From contig BFEA01000355.1 of NCBI GenBank assembly GCA_003427395.1, forward strand, positions 810,349 through 861,133: a stretch of DNA of 50,785 bases. The letters are read 5' to 3'. Shown one piece after another: positions 1-11,260 of this stretch; the first letter of the stretch is position 1; every line of letters starts with the position of its first letter. Below the pieces are notes generated by a model, which did no database searches, was not told where the DNA came from, and saw only the letters and a list, made by a program, of their open reading frames with translations. The translations under genes and the position numbers were made by a program. Source of the stretch: Chara braunii (Eukaryota; Streptophyta; Charophyceae; Charales; Characeae).

Positions 1-250
1 GCCAAAACGGCTCCAGTCCTCTGAACGACCGGAAATGACGGTCTCTAGATGCGCTCAGCGCACCCATCCATCTTGCTGTCTTTGGGGGTCACTCTTAAAA
101 TCCAGTGCGCCCGGAATCAGGGGTACCCTGAGTTCTCATAATTCCTGCAGCCCGGTCATCCCAAAGTACTGTCAAAACGCGGACTTAACCCTGAGCCTAA
201 ACCCCTAAACTGCCGTTTTCAGGCGGCGCACTACTTGTGGCCGCCTGACA
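1..250 (+). repeat. Retroelement fragment related to 33,320-33,570 (inverted)
   Basis: Read on the plus strand, this stretch matches the minus strand of 33,570-33,320 over about 250 bases almost without gaps. Shared landmarks are a GGAAATGACGGTC block, an AGTGCGCCC block, a GAGCCTAA block and a TTCAGGCGGC...GGCCGCC block ending in CAACG. In the other copy this sequence is the start of ORF1 of the Ty3/gypsy element. Here the same frame holds stops and is not coding. It may be a related element cut by the window edge. Its direction is opposite to that implied by the primer-binding site at 768-785, so it may be nested or inverted. Confidence 0.7.
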
Positions 251-767
251 ACGTAACGAGTCAATTAGTCTTTAATTCCAATAACAAGCATACTTAGTAA
301 TGCCTGTACCACCTTGCTTATTCCTAGCCGAATCGAGTCTACAAGGCATTACCAAAACTCATCAATCATTAAAGTCAAAGAGTCTTTCAACTCCAGTTAA
401 TCGCATACTAGGCAGTGCTCACAGCGCATAGTCAAGGCGCTTATCGATCTCAAGCAACCCTTACTGCATCACTCAAACCCCACTCACATGACTAACCCTC
501 ACTTCATGCTCTATCCAATACCTTATACGATCAACAATTTTCTCCTAAACCGGTCAATAGAGCAGAAGCGCTTATTCTCCGCGGATTATCAACCTGCCTC
601 GAATCAAGACTCGCTTTCTAGGGACCTCTCAGTCCTCACGGTACTCCCAGCGATAGTCAAAATATTAATCAATAACTCATACAAGCCTATCAAAGCTTCT
701 CATTTGTCTATTTCTCACTTTAATACCCAAATGTCGTTCCACCAGGCACAACGGTAGGCAACCGTTA
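251..767. other. Leader-like region without a recognised gene
   Basis: No domain or motif is recognised here. By position, just inside the minus-strand primer-binding site, it would be the untranslated leader of a minus-strand LTR retrotransposon. An 89-codon open frame at 488-757 has no family resemblance and is probably chance. Confidence 0.35.
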
Positions 768-785
768 TCCCCAGCAACGGCGCCA
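768..785 (-). promoter_or_regulatory. Primer-binding site, tRNA-Asp type
   Basis: On the minus strand this reads TGGCGCCGTTGCTGGGGA. It differs at one position from the complement of the plant tRNA-Asp 3' end, which several plant Ty3/gypsy lineages use as primer site. It lies six bases from the TG (792-793) that starts the large repeat on the plus strand, where a primer site should sit relative to a 5' LTR on the minus strand. The mismatch is a C-to-T transition. Confidence 0.75.
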
Positions 786-791
786 CCACAC

Positions 792-3130
792 TGTCGAGCG
801 CATCGGTCCGACACCGCACGTAGCAGCGCGGGGCGCTCTCGGCCGCGTCACGCAGGAGTTGGACCAACCTCGTCATGAACACACAAATGGAGATTCCTTA
901 GGCCGCTCCGGCCGAGTGCGCCAGCCATACCTCTCACGAGCTCCTACGAGAGGATAGGGCCTACGCGACGCACAACTTACCTCCACCTTGCGAGAGTTGT
1001 CACCTCCCTTCGGTGCGCATATCCCCGGCGAGCTACCAGTCCACAGTACGAAAGCTAATCAGTTGCAATCGCAGAGGTGGACCAGCCGAGGGCGTTTCTC
1101 GTTCGCTGTAGCATAGGGGGTACGCACGGTAATACGCCTATCGGACCCGCACGCGAGCCGACATCTAGGGGGGCTGAAGTCCTAAGCTCGGCTCATCGTC
1201 GGTCGACTAGGACGCATCCCACACACCACGCACACATCACTCTAACAACCACCAGACAACAACACACGCACATACACATGGAACGACACAACACAAACAA
1301 CGCGACAACGCTCCTAGCCCCTCGGTAGCCGTCCCATAACTTTCCGTCTCGGAAGTCAGAGAGGCGTTGCGCGCGAGACTTAGTATAAAACCGCAAGGCT
1401 ATCTCATATCGACTCGCAATGCAAACGTGCGCAAGCAGTCGCAATGATGGCGTACTATGTAATGCCCGTAATCAAGCGGTCCCTCGTGGATCCGAGTACC
1501 GCTTATGACACTCAAGTGTCAAACTCGAAGTGTCGCGATGGTCTAATCCTTCACGACATTGCACGGCTGAAGGAATAGTCGGCCAGTCGCCGCGAGATCT
1601 CCGGCCTTTGGTCTGAGCGTCTCGATAGGCAAGGCAAATAGGCTCTGCACGGGGGCAGATTCCTTCCCTGCAGAGTCTAGGGCTTGGGATGTCCTGGACA
1701 AAGACCTTGAATGTCGGCCTAGGACCAACAACCGACTGTAAAAATCTTCTAAAAAGCAAAGTTAAAAAAGGAATCCCCCTTTTCTCTCGGGACACAATCT
1801 GGTTAACCCTTATGCACAATCACAGTGGCCTCTCAAACACTCAGGGCACTTATAAATATACAAGGGTTAATTTTATGAAACGATCACTTCTCACAGTCAC
1901 AGTGAGGCTCCTCTCAACCATATATGTACGTAATCGCAGGCAGTCACATCCGGAGTCCGAACCACAAACGCACCTGCAATCACATCAAAGATTCATTCAA
2001 AAGTCCACGCATTACACGGGGTCAACTTCAACCATTCCTTGCACTCATACCCCTCGCTTTAGCCATACAAGCCTCACTCGTGCAACTCTTAAATAAATAC
2101 TCAGTACTTTTGTTGGATGGTCATTCAATAAAGTCCGGGTGAAAACACAACAAAACAATTCAATCACAAGGCTAAAGCCTTTAGGTTGAGTGGCAGGAGT
2201 GAATTGGAGATGAATCATAAACCGACGAATCGACAACCGGCCTGTTATAAATGATAAAAGAAGATAGTCCTCGTAGGATCAAGCTAAAACTAGTTCAAAT
2301 TCTGAATCAGACGGTCAAGGGACCTGTAAGAGAAGACAGGCCAAACTCAAGCTAAGTCTACAAATTCATAGAGAATAATCCCCATATCACGATCTCACCT
2401 TAAGTTACCTGCCAACTATGTCCAAGCCTACCTCTAGGCCAGTGTCCAAAGCAAAGGTAGACTAGTGACAGGACTTCCCCTATTTAGGGTGAATTGCCAG
2501 AATCGCCACCTGTCAAAATATAATCTAACTCCTCTAAACGAAGAAAATTTCGGCAGTGCTTCCCGTATGAAAAGTGTCTTTCCAGAATTTATACAAGACT
2601 AAATATGAACGTAAAAATAATCTTTAACTCTGGAAAGTCAAATTCTGTCTAACTCCCTGAATTCGTAGAAATTTGGGCAGCACTCCATTTAGAAAGGGAG
2701 ACTTCCCACATTTATACTAAGTCAGATATGAACTTAGAAGACAACTTTAGTTCAACTTAGACAAGATTTAACCAACTCCTTAGTTTTGCAGAAATTTCGG
2801 CAGAATTCCCTTTAGAAAAGTGTTATTCCAAAATTTATACAAGACTAAGTTTAGAATTCGGGAATAGCCCTGACTTCTCAAAGCCCAATTTTGTCTAACT
2901 CCCTGAGTTAGCAAAAATTTGGGTAGCACTCCCTTTAGAAGAGGAGACCTCCCATAGTTTTACTAAGTCAGATTTACAGAAAAAGACAAGTTGAACTTTG
3001 ACAAGTCAAACTTTAACTAACTCCTTGGATTTGTAAAAATTTCGGCAGCGCTTCCCGTAGAGAAAGTAACTTGTCAAGATTTATACAAGACGAAGTATAA
3101 TAAAAGATTTCAGAAAATGCGAGAATTGAT
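792..3130 (-). repeat. 2.34-kb repeat, copy 1
   Basis: It is collinear with 45,378-47,738 and more than 90% identical by eye in the stretches compared, with small indels. Similarity begins exactly at TGTCGAGCGC and ends at GAGAATTGAT. From 2520 the sequence repeats internally with a period of about 120 bases. Each unit has an AACTCC block, an AAATTTCGGCAG block, a TCCC(G/T)TAGAAA block and an ATTTATAC block. Confidence 0.9.
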
Positions 3131-3380
3131 CTAAGTAAAAAAACTTAGCTCAGAAAATGCAGGAATTGAAACTAACTCTTATGACTCTAGCACGCGGCAA
3201 GCGACTAAAGCAACTACCTACCAAACTCAAACTCAGACGAGTATTAGCCTCACTCAGCCACATGCAGACCAAACCACAAAGGTAAGTACTCTCGCCATCC
3301 CAAGGTATATCGGAACAACCAATAGTTCATGGTTTTTCAATGCTTTAGCCTTTTATTCCCAGCTTACATAAGGCATAGGT

Positions 3381-4285
3381 CAGGCCACCTGAACTTACAG
3401 AGCGCACCCAACTTAGCCAGGCCTAAAGTCAGAATACCTAAGCTTATAGAGCGTTTTGACTTAGCCAAGTATACACAAACAGAGGGCACAACTACTTTTC
3501 TCTTCAATCACCCTGATTTGTTTAAGTAGCCAAGTTATATATACCTCTTTGCACTTAGTCTTCCAAATGGACATAGGGCTGAGCCGCTCAACTTAGAACG
3601 TTGCTCCGCCTGCCCAAGTTTACCTTCAGTGTTATCTCTTAGTTATACTCTCTTCGAATTACGATAAGCTATAGTCAGGCCGTCCAATCTTATGGACCCA
3701 TACCTAACTAACCTGTTCATAGATAAAATAGTAATACAGTGTAGCCAATTTATACCCATTAGGTTCCAGCATGTGCGAGGCTTTAAGCCAGACCCCCTGA
3801 ACTTACAGAAGGATCTAACTCTCTGTCAGATTTATTTCTCTCTCAAGCATCATGTGTGTAGCATTGAGTCAAACCCCCTGAACTTACAGAAGGGTTCGCT
3901 CTTTGTCAAATTCATTTCTCCAAAGTAAGGCAGGAAGAGACTGAGCCACCTAAACTTATAGAACAACTCAGCCCCCTCGTTCAGAAGAAGCTTAAGAAAA
4001 CCCAAGAAACAAGGCAGCTCAGGGTACCTAAACTTATAGAGCGCCCTGAGCTCTTGAAATTCAAACGCAATCAAGCCTTCGCAAGTCAGAGCAGTCAGGA
4101 CACCTAAACTTATAGAGCGTTCTGACCTTCCATGCAATTTATATCACCGAATCTTCCTAAACTTATGGGAACGTCCCAGCCTCCAAAGCATTCAAGCTAC
4201 CTAAACTTATAGAGCGGCCTGATGGCTTCATGCAAACCCCAAAATGAACAAAGCGCTGGGCTTCCCCAAACTTTTGGGGACCTCC
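3381..4285. repeat. Interspersed motif array, CCTAAACTTATAGAGCG type
   Basis: Variants of CCTAAACTTATAGAGCG occur about eleven times at irregular 50-110-base spacing (for example near 3387, 3435, 3794, 3875, 3948, 4026, 4102, 4154, 4199 and 4264). Short unrelated spacers lie between them. The last variants become CCCCAAACTTTTGGGG, a palindrome. The array sits between the conserved LTR segments 792-3130 and 4557-4820. Confidence 0.7.
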
Positions 4286-4556
4286 CAGCCTTAACGACCC
4301 AGTCAAATCTCATGCAATTCAGCCCTCCATCCTGCCTTTCCCAGATGCAGTTCTCTTTCACCATCTACTTTCACACAATCAACAAAACTGAAACTGAGAT
4401 TGCACACACATTCCTTTACTTAATCTGAATTAGATCCTGAAGGTCAAACAAAAGTCAAAGTAAGGCTGCACTCCATATATTCAGCCAGTGATGCATTGGG
4501 AGATACAGATAGGGGTTATACCTAGGTTTATAGAGGGAAGCAATGATTACCTGTCA

Positions 4557-4820
4557 GTTCCCTGCCTCCAGAACTCCTCCTGAGTTCCGGCAGAGCTCCC
4601 GCAATCGATGGGGCGAACCTCCCACACAGGCCTTGGCGCGGATTACGGGTTGCAATCTCGTCTGCCGCCTTCCTCTCAGGACCAGCAGACCAGACTCAGA
4701 GTAAGAAGGGCAGGAGGAGAAAGGTTCAGTCTCTCAGATCCAAGAGGTGTGCACTCAGACTCGCAGGAGAGGGTATTGTTACCTTCAATCGCCTGAGGGC
4801 CCCGCAATGGCGGCCAACTC
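4557..4820. repeat. Conserved LTR segment, copy 1
   Basis: This matches 13,648-13,910, from GTTCCCTGCCTCCAGAA to GCAATGGTGGCCAA-like sequence. It shows that the LTR family continues past the variable array. No gene is recognised. Confidence 0.75.
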
Positions 4821-5914
4821 GCAATCGCTTGGTCACCCCCCCCCGAAGTCAAACTGCCGAAATACAGCCGGCCCCCTCTAATACCCTCCCTGATCGCAGC
4901 ATTATCTCCTTTTACTGCCCAATCACTTCTCAAACCTGCGGCAGTGACCTCCCCTCACCACGCAACCGCCCTCGCTCTACTTGGTAAAACTCCAGCCACG
5001 CAGCTTCAAACAACCATACTCAAACAACACACACCTTGTGCCATTCCTCTCAAGATACAAAAGTGCACAGTAAGTTGTGCGACAGAGCATAGTGGGAATG
5101 CAACAAGCATAGCAGCGCAGCAGCGTATGCAGTCAGCCAAAGCCATTAGCGGGATGCATAGCAATTAGCAGTCCACGATACCGTTTTGCTGGCCACCAAA
5201 TCAATTCCGCAAAAGGGTGGTCGCACCTTGCCCACCGCAGCAGTCCGCAGACTGAAGCCCCGCCTCAACTAGTACGGGATCAACCTTTCCTTCAAAGAGT
5301 CCCTCCACAGCGATGGCCCACAGTCAACAGCCGTCGCAACCTGCCCGGAGCAGCCAGTATGAACAGTAGCTAGAGGAGATAGCACACCCCCATGCTCAAC
5401 GCAACTGTGATCAGAAGCAGTGCACCCCGGTGACAGACCGTAGCCTACCGTAGCAGACTGTAACTGACTGTAGCATCCACCAGAGTCAATCGAGACGCGT
5501 GGCAAAGCTGGCCACGACGCTGTGGTTCAAACTTCAGTCACTCGCTACTTAGATCTGACAAGAAAGCCCGTGCCCCAGCCAACTTCCCACTCTCTGCTTA
5601 TTCCTTCGATCGACAGGAGTAGGCAGCACTCCGGCCAAGGGCATGACAACTCGGCATTATAGCTTGGCTTTCAGCCTTTCACGCACCATCAGCTTTCCTT
5701 CGATACTCCCTGCCCGGCTCCGCTGGCCAACGGGTAGGTACCTATCNTGCAACTATCCGTGTGTCATGTCGACCTACAGTTCAATCTCCAACTCCGTTGC
5801 CGGCCTCACNCTACTTCACAAGACCAATGANCAGGGTCGGATATATCTACTACTCGAACGTGACCGGATGCACCCTTTTGAACGAGCAAAGCACTATCCT
5901 ACATGTAAGTGATC

Positions 5915-5950
5915 ACTCTCTCTCTCTCTCTCTCTCTCGCACACACACAC
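5915..5950. repeat. (CT)n/(CA)n microsatellite
   Basis: About 22 bases of CT repeats are followed by CA repeats. Ambiguous bases (N) occur just upstream at 5747, 5810 and 5831. Confidence 0.9.
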
Positions 5951-7544
5951 CGAAACCTCAACGTCGGGCCTAACCAAGACCGCAGGGATGAGCACGGCCA
6001 AGGCAGGGTGGGAGTGGATCTCCTCCTAGATCCTGGAAAATGTACACGGTCGGTAGGCCATGCACACATAACTTTTTAGACTGAGGCTACTCGTAACGCT
6101 GGCGCGAGCATCGCACTGGCCAGCAGGTAAGTCTTAGCCACGAGGCAACCCCCTCCCCTGCAACTATCTCCCGCTACCCTCGTCAGTAGAATGAGCAAAA
6201 TCGAATGAATCTAGTCTGTAAATGTGGCTGAATACTTCCCACTTTCGCACAACAGCCAACCGTTCCCCCTGACCGCAACTCCATTCCTTCATAGCACAAA
6301 TACTATAACCCCCCTCTTAAATCTAAACCCCCTATCTGATTCGCAGCCCACAATAATCCCAGTTCTCAGTCTTAGTTCCCTCAGCGCTGACTAGAACGAA
6401 GTGGGTTATACGTCCTTTAGTCTGGCCATATCCTTCTCTCTTTTACCACAGCGCACCCCCCTCTTCTAGCCAACTCTAAACCTACGCAACTAACCCCAGA
6501 ACTAATAACACTATCGAACTCGCCCGGGGTAGAAACCCAAAAATTGCATTTTATTTTAACACAATCGGTCCAGAAATGACCGAAACATCCCACTTTCACT
6601 TCCCATTCCCTTCGTTCCGCCATAGCTCCGGCGCATCACTTTTTCTGCTCACCCCCTAATCACTAACTCCCACCTAAAACTAACATCACCATCACTTTCG
6701 CCCTATGCTAAAACCACCAAATCACTGCTTTCCCCGCCCGATTCCATCAAGGAACGGGCGAGTTATCTCCTTTCCACCTGCCTACCACCACCTCCTTTCT
6801 CATCGCGGATGTACCCGGCGAAACGTCTCATCCCGATTCGCTCACCACTTCCCCTTCACCTCAGCGCCCGTTCATTACTGTGTCTCACCCGTTTACTCCG
6901 CCCGGACTTGGCTCCGCCCCTCATCCAGGTCCAGTCCGCCTGCCTGCACCCCGCGCGACTTCATGGCCAGGTTCGGCCCCGTTGCCTCACTTTGCCGCCT
7001 AGCACTCAGCCCCCCCGACTTTTTTCACTTACCCCTGTCGTAACTCCCTGCCCTCGCTCACTGGTCAGTCCGCCTGTCACTCCCCTCCTGCCACCTCCAA
7101 CCTGCTTTCCTTAGGAGCGCACCTGGCACAGGGACGCGCCCAGGTACATCTCCGTCCTAATCACATATACCCGCTGTGTTATTTGCGCCTGTCTAGCGCC
7201 CGCGGCTTATTCCTCCGCCCCCACTTCACCGAATGCACCCGACACGCCTCGCCATCCCGGTGCATCTCCCTCCCTTCACTGTCCGCCTCCCTGCCCCGTT
7301 GGTCCTTGCCTTGCAACCAGTCGCTCTCCGCCGCTGCCTGTCTACTCCGCCCGCTGCCGCCCGGTACACTACCGCTCCTATCGATCGCTGCCCGACCAGC
7401 CCCGCCTCCCATCACTCGGCAATACGTCATCAGCCTTGACGAAACCAAAGACTGGCGAAGGAGGAAAACCAAAAAGCGCGGCTCCTCCTCCGCCTTATAC
7501 ATTCCTGCCGAGTGCGGGGCCGTGCTAATCTTCTTTGTATCGTT

Positions 7545-7860
7545 CATGTTCCAACGGATGTCCCGAGGGACCTTGGCCTCGGCAGCGGCCCACGGCTCTT
7601 CGCGGCCCGAACAGCCTAACCGCCGCCTCACGCTACGGTGTACGGATCCGGCCCTCTTATAAGGCCGGGTTCAGGCAGGTACACCCCCCCCCTTTTCATA
7701 ATTTATGCATGTCGCCCCGCGGTCCATGCCAACCTTCTCAGTACCGTCCCAGTTTCTAACGGATGTTCCGAAGGACATAGCCTTCTCAGTACCCCGCGAC
7801 CCTGCGAAACGGCCCGGGGTAATTTAGAATACAGGTTTTACTCCCCCAGGTTCCACCACT
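7545..7860. repeat. Imperfect ~205-bp direct duplication
   Basis: A block around CGGATGTCCCGAGGGACC (from 7556) recurs in diverged form from 7760 as CGGATGTTCCGAAGGACA. The similarity extends to the following CTCAGTACC and CGAAACGGCCCG-like sequence. It lies in the GC-rich part of the large LTR. A TATA-like CTTATAAG at 7658-7665 is palindromic and could serve either strand. Confidence 0.55.
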
Positions 7861-8764
7861 TGGGGCTGAACACAGGTCTGTATTTCCACAGTTCATGAGT
7901 GTACTTACTGAACTTAGCCCATGGGGCCTGCCGTACCCCTACTGCACCACGCCCCATGGCAAAACGGGGCGCGGCTCCGGTGCAGCCACGAAAGCGGTTT
8001 GTAATTGCGCTTCAGGCAACACGACGAATACAACACATCCTCTATGACCCCACCGTCGCCCCACGTCCCTAAACAGGACGCGATAAATAAAACAAAAGGG
8101 GAAGTAAAATAAAAAAAAAAAAATAATACAGGGGAACAACGGGGCTGCTGGCGCCTCGTCAGCCCCGCGGATTGGGCCCGATGCAGCGTCCGTAAACAAA
8201 ACCAAGGGGGATAGCCCTGGCGGCCCTCAACCCCATCGGTTCCTTCCTCGACGCTCCGCTGCAGTTGCTGCGCCGACGCCCGTTGGCCTCGATCCCCGAA
8301 CCTTCGTAGCGTTAACCCAATGTCGTAACCTATAGGGCTAAGCCCAAACCTGGGTTTGGCTCTTATGGGCGCCTAAATAAACCGGACACTGCGTAGCGCA
8401 CGGGCCGACTGAAAACACCTCAACAGCCACCCTGTTGTCGATGCCGTCCTCCATACGTACGCACAGGTCGCAGGTGAGCACCTTAGTCAACGGGACATAA
8501 TCTCTCTAATCCCTATTTAAACAGGAGAAAGTAAAAATTCGGGCCGGCGAACACGCCGACCCTTTAATCATCAACAATTAAAAGATCACGCGCGCCTCAA
8601 AAATCCGCGCGCCCACACACTCTCTGTCCTACTCAACCATCCTGCCAACGTGAATCACAAACGCGGTCACGCCTAGCGCGGTATACTTAAACTTTAAGCC
8701 AACCTATTTTCTGTCACTTTTAAAAACCAGGGCGGATGCCCTTGTAAGGTTATTCGCGTCGACA

Positions 8765-10416
8765 CCAGTGCAGGATGATGCGACAGTCGGTGCGTACAAC
8801 CAACTTCCTTCTCAATCCCTCGAGGAGGGACCCTCGTTATTTGCACGACTCCAAGAGCCCCCTAGTGCAGTATGCCATGAAGTTTATGTTGTCACAATGC
8901 AGCGAGGGGGCCACTTGGGGATGCAAGGAGCATCTCAAGTTGTGGGAAAGTTTGAAGGTGTTCCACAAAAAGCCGGTGGGAGAGTCCTCCAAGCTGTTGA
9001 AGGATCAAGACAGTCTATGGACGGACTTTGTCAAATTTGACATCGCACTCACGAAGCACATTGCATCAGATTGGTGGAGCTGTCATGGGAAGAGTCACGA
9101 GGAGCTGCAAAAGATTGCAACGCGAGTGACAGCAATGTGGAGCACGACCACCGCTTGTGAGCGGAACTGGTCCACCCTCGATCTTGTGCATGAGAAGAGG
9201 AATAAGTAGTTGTGCCCTGACACTATTAACAAGTTTGTTTATGACATTGGAACATGCAGCTCACGAAGGTGAACAAGAAGAAGAACAAAGGGGGCTTCAT
9301 TGACTTGTGAGCGAGTTTCTTTGACGACGAACAAGTGCCGCCACTTGAGGACCCCGCCATTCTTGCTCCCGGGACACCGATTACAGAAGGTGAGCTGGCT
9401 GCGCGTGATCGCTTGAGCAAGGCACCAATGAGGAGGATTCCAAAGGTGGGGAGGTTGGATTAGTTTAGTTGCTCTGATAACAGCGATGGCGGTGAGGACT
9501 TGGTTTGGAGGGGGAAGGGCATGAAGAAGAGGGATGAGGTGGAGAAGAACGGGAAAACACCCATGGTAGGCGAGGAAGAAGGTCATGATCGTGAAGGGAA
9601 GGAAGAGAAATGGAGGAAGAGGAAGAGATTGATTTTGGTCTGCGCTAAAACAACGATGGCAACAAGTCTGAGGACAACAACGAGATTGACAACAATCTCC
9701 CGAGCTTGCACGAGTTTGATCGCTTCGACAACAACCTGCATGTTCGACTGGATAATGATGATGAGAGAAGAGCGGCACAGACCCTAGCGCAAAAATACCG
9801 TGTCATTGTGATGCAACGCATAGAGCAGGAGGCTGCCAGACGAGCAGCCTTGCTACGGAACGCGGGGCAAAGGGGAAAACAGGGTTGTGAAAAGGAACGA
9901 GATCAACGCAGGGGAGAGTGAGTCGCAGATACACCAAGCAGACAGGAAGACGAACACCGAGAAGTGTAGAAGTGGAAGCAAGAAGAGGAAGATCAACAAT
10001 TGGAAGACAAGCACGAAGAGGACGAAGAAGCTCTGCTCGTGGACAAGAGGCGTCAGCATGCACCCAAATCTGCTTCGCTCGCTGCTGTGCTGCCTGTTGA
10101 GGAGTTTCTACCGCTGCTTCAAAAACTGCAGCATGACAACCTTGAAAACAACACGGTGGAAAGGAAGAGGAAGGCGCCCGTGGAGACCATTGCACCAGCT
10201 CCGGCGAAGAGGGGACGGGGCAGGCCGTGAAAACAGAGGAACTCACCCTCCGCAGCAGCAGGTCCCCCGGTCGATGTCCACCCCCCTTCCCGAAGGACCG
10301 GTCGTCAGTTGAAGAAAAGAACGAAGGTCATCGTGGATGACAACATACCAGACAATGGAAGTTGCAACGGGGAGTCCAACGACAGTCACAATCAGTCCGA
10401 GGGCGAGTGGGCTTAG
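8765..10416 (+). pseudogene. hAT transposase, C-terminal half (decayed)
   Basis: The coding sequence starts directly at the LTR edge. A frame from 8775 to 9209 carries the hAT dimerisation-region signature: SDWWSCHGKSHEELQKIA, then CERNWSTLDLVHEKRNK. After a TAG it continues, with one frameshift near 9246, into HWNMQLTKVNKKKNK and FIDL-stop-ASFFDD. A long charged tail follows, with an AT-hook-like KRGRGRP at about 10,210-10,230, ending at the TAG of 10,414-10,416. hAT transposases cut and paste DNA in the nucleus. Here the N-terminal BED finger and catalytic part are missing and several stops lie in frame, so it is inactive. Open frames at 9500-10,312 are fragments of this tail. Confidence 0.85.
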
Positions 10417-10469
10417 TATTGGTTGTCGTGCATAACAGCCGGCAATGAAAGGTTGCACAGGATTCATTT

Positions 10470-10612
10470 TTTTTTTTCCAAGCGACAAACCGTCGAGCAT
10501 CCTTCTTCTTCTTCTTCTTCCTCTTTTTCGTCTTCTTTCCGCAAAATGTTTTTCTTCTTCTTCTTCTTCTTATTCTTATTCTTCTTCTTTTTCTTCTTCT
10601 TTTTCTCCTTCT
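10470..10612. repeat. (CTT)n low-complexity tract
   Basis: A polypyrimidine run is dominated by CTT repeats. Translated frames here are only Ser/Phe or Lys/Arg runs and are not genes. Confidence 0.9.
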
Positions 10613-10614
10613 CA

Positions 10615-10920
10615 GTGCATTTGTTTGTGTCTGTGTGTTTGTGTTTCTGTGTGTGTCAATCACATATATGATCTATGTTGTTTGTGTCTGTGTGACAGTG
10701 TGTGTCTTTGAGCGGCAATGTGCGTCTGTCTACCGCCTTTCGCCTGGTGAGTCGTCTAAGTTAGTCTTCGAGTGAGTCTGATCATAAGTCTGTCAGACTA
10801 GTCTTATCTATGTTGTTTGTGTCTGTGTGACAGTGTGTGTCTTCAGGTGCAGCATGTCTCACTGTGTACAGCATGATTGTGCATCTGTTTGTAGTGTATG
10901 TGTGTGTGTGTTTGTCAGTC
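10615..10920. repeat. (GT)-rich tract with a 40-bp duplication
   Basis: ATCTATGTTGTTTGTGTCTG followed by TGTGACAGTGTGTGTCTT occurs twice, from about 10,670 and about 10,806. The rest is degenerate GT repeat. No gene is seen. Confidence 0.8.
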
Positions 10921-11158
10921 TCGACCATGATAAATGTGACCCAACGTGTCTTGCAATCATTCCCCCCGCCCTCTTATTAGTTACCCAATATGCCATTGAT
11001 GCCACGTGTCCTCTCAGGGTCTGTTTTTGTGTTGTTATCCCAGCAATGCCAGCACTATGTCACGTGTCGCCGATGATTTCCGGAGTATGTGTCACTGTTT
11101 ATTGCATGAATTTCCCCCTATGCCATCATGTGCCAAGTCATCTCCATTCATGCCCCAC

Positions 11159-11250
11159 ATGAAACAGAAACAGAAACAGAAATAGCAACAGGAACAGCAA
11201 CCAGAAACAGAAACAACAACCAAAAACAGAAACAGAAACATCAACCAGAA
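11159..11250. repeat. (CAGAAA)n-type tandem repeat
   Basis: About fifteen imperfect copies of CAGAAA or CAGCAA follow one another directly before the LTR-related block at 11,261. Confidence 0.85.
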
Positions 11251-11260
11251 CCGGAAACAA

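Larger units (their letters stand above)
792..8764 (-). mobile_element. Probable giant LTR (5' LTR of a minus-strand element)
   Basis: The left end is TGTCGAGCGC next to a primer-binding site. The right end is GCGTCGACA followed directly by hAT transposase coding sequence, so both ends fit the TG...CA rule and form a short inverted repeat. Parts recur elsewhere: 792-3130 at 45,378-47,738, 2092-3092 at 11,261-11,845, 4557-4820 at 13,648-13,910, and 792-1155 at 14,642-14,990. The right-end sequence recurs at 25,870-25,904. A length near 8 kb is extreme for an LTR, so an interior insertion is possible. No coding gene is recognised inside. The stretch 5000-6700 holds only (CT)n and short runs, and 6700-7700 is C-rich. 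Confidence 0.6.

Noticed and set aside
1077-2142. Frames duplicated at 45,663-46,728
   Set aside because: They are repeated only because the LTR is repeated. Differences between copies do not favour silent changes, and the stops vary.
7179-7662. Opposing 150- and 159-codon frames
   Set aside because: The DNA is C-rich and CpG-containing, so it stays open on both strands. It lies inside an LTR-like repeat and has no recognisable domain.
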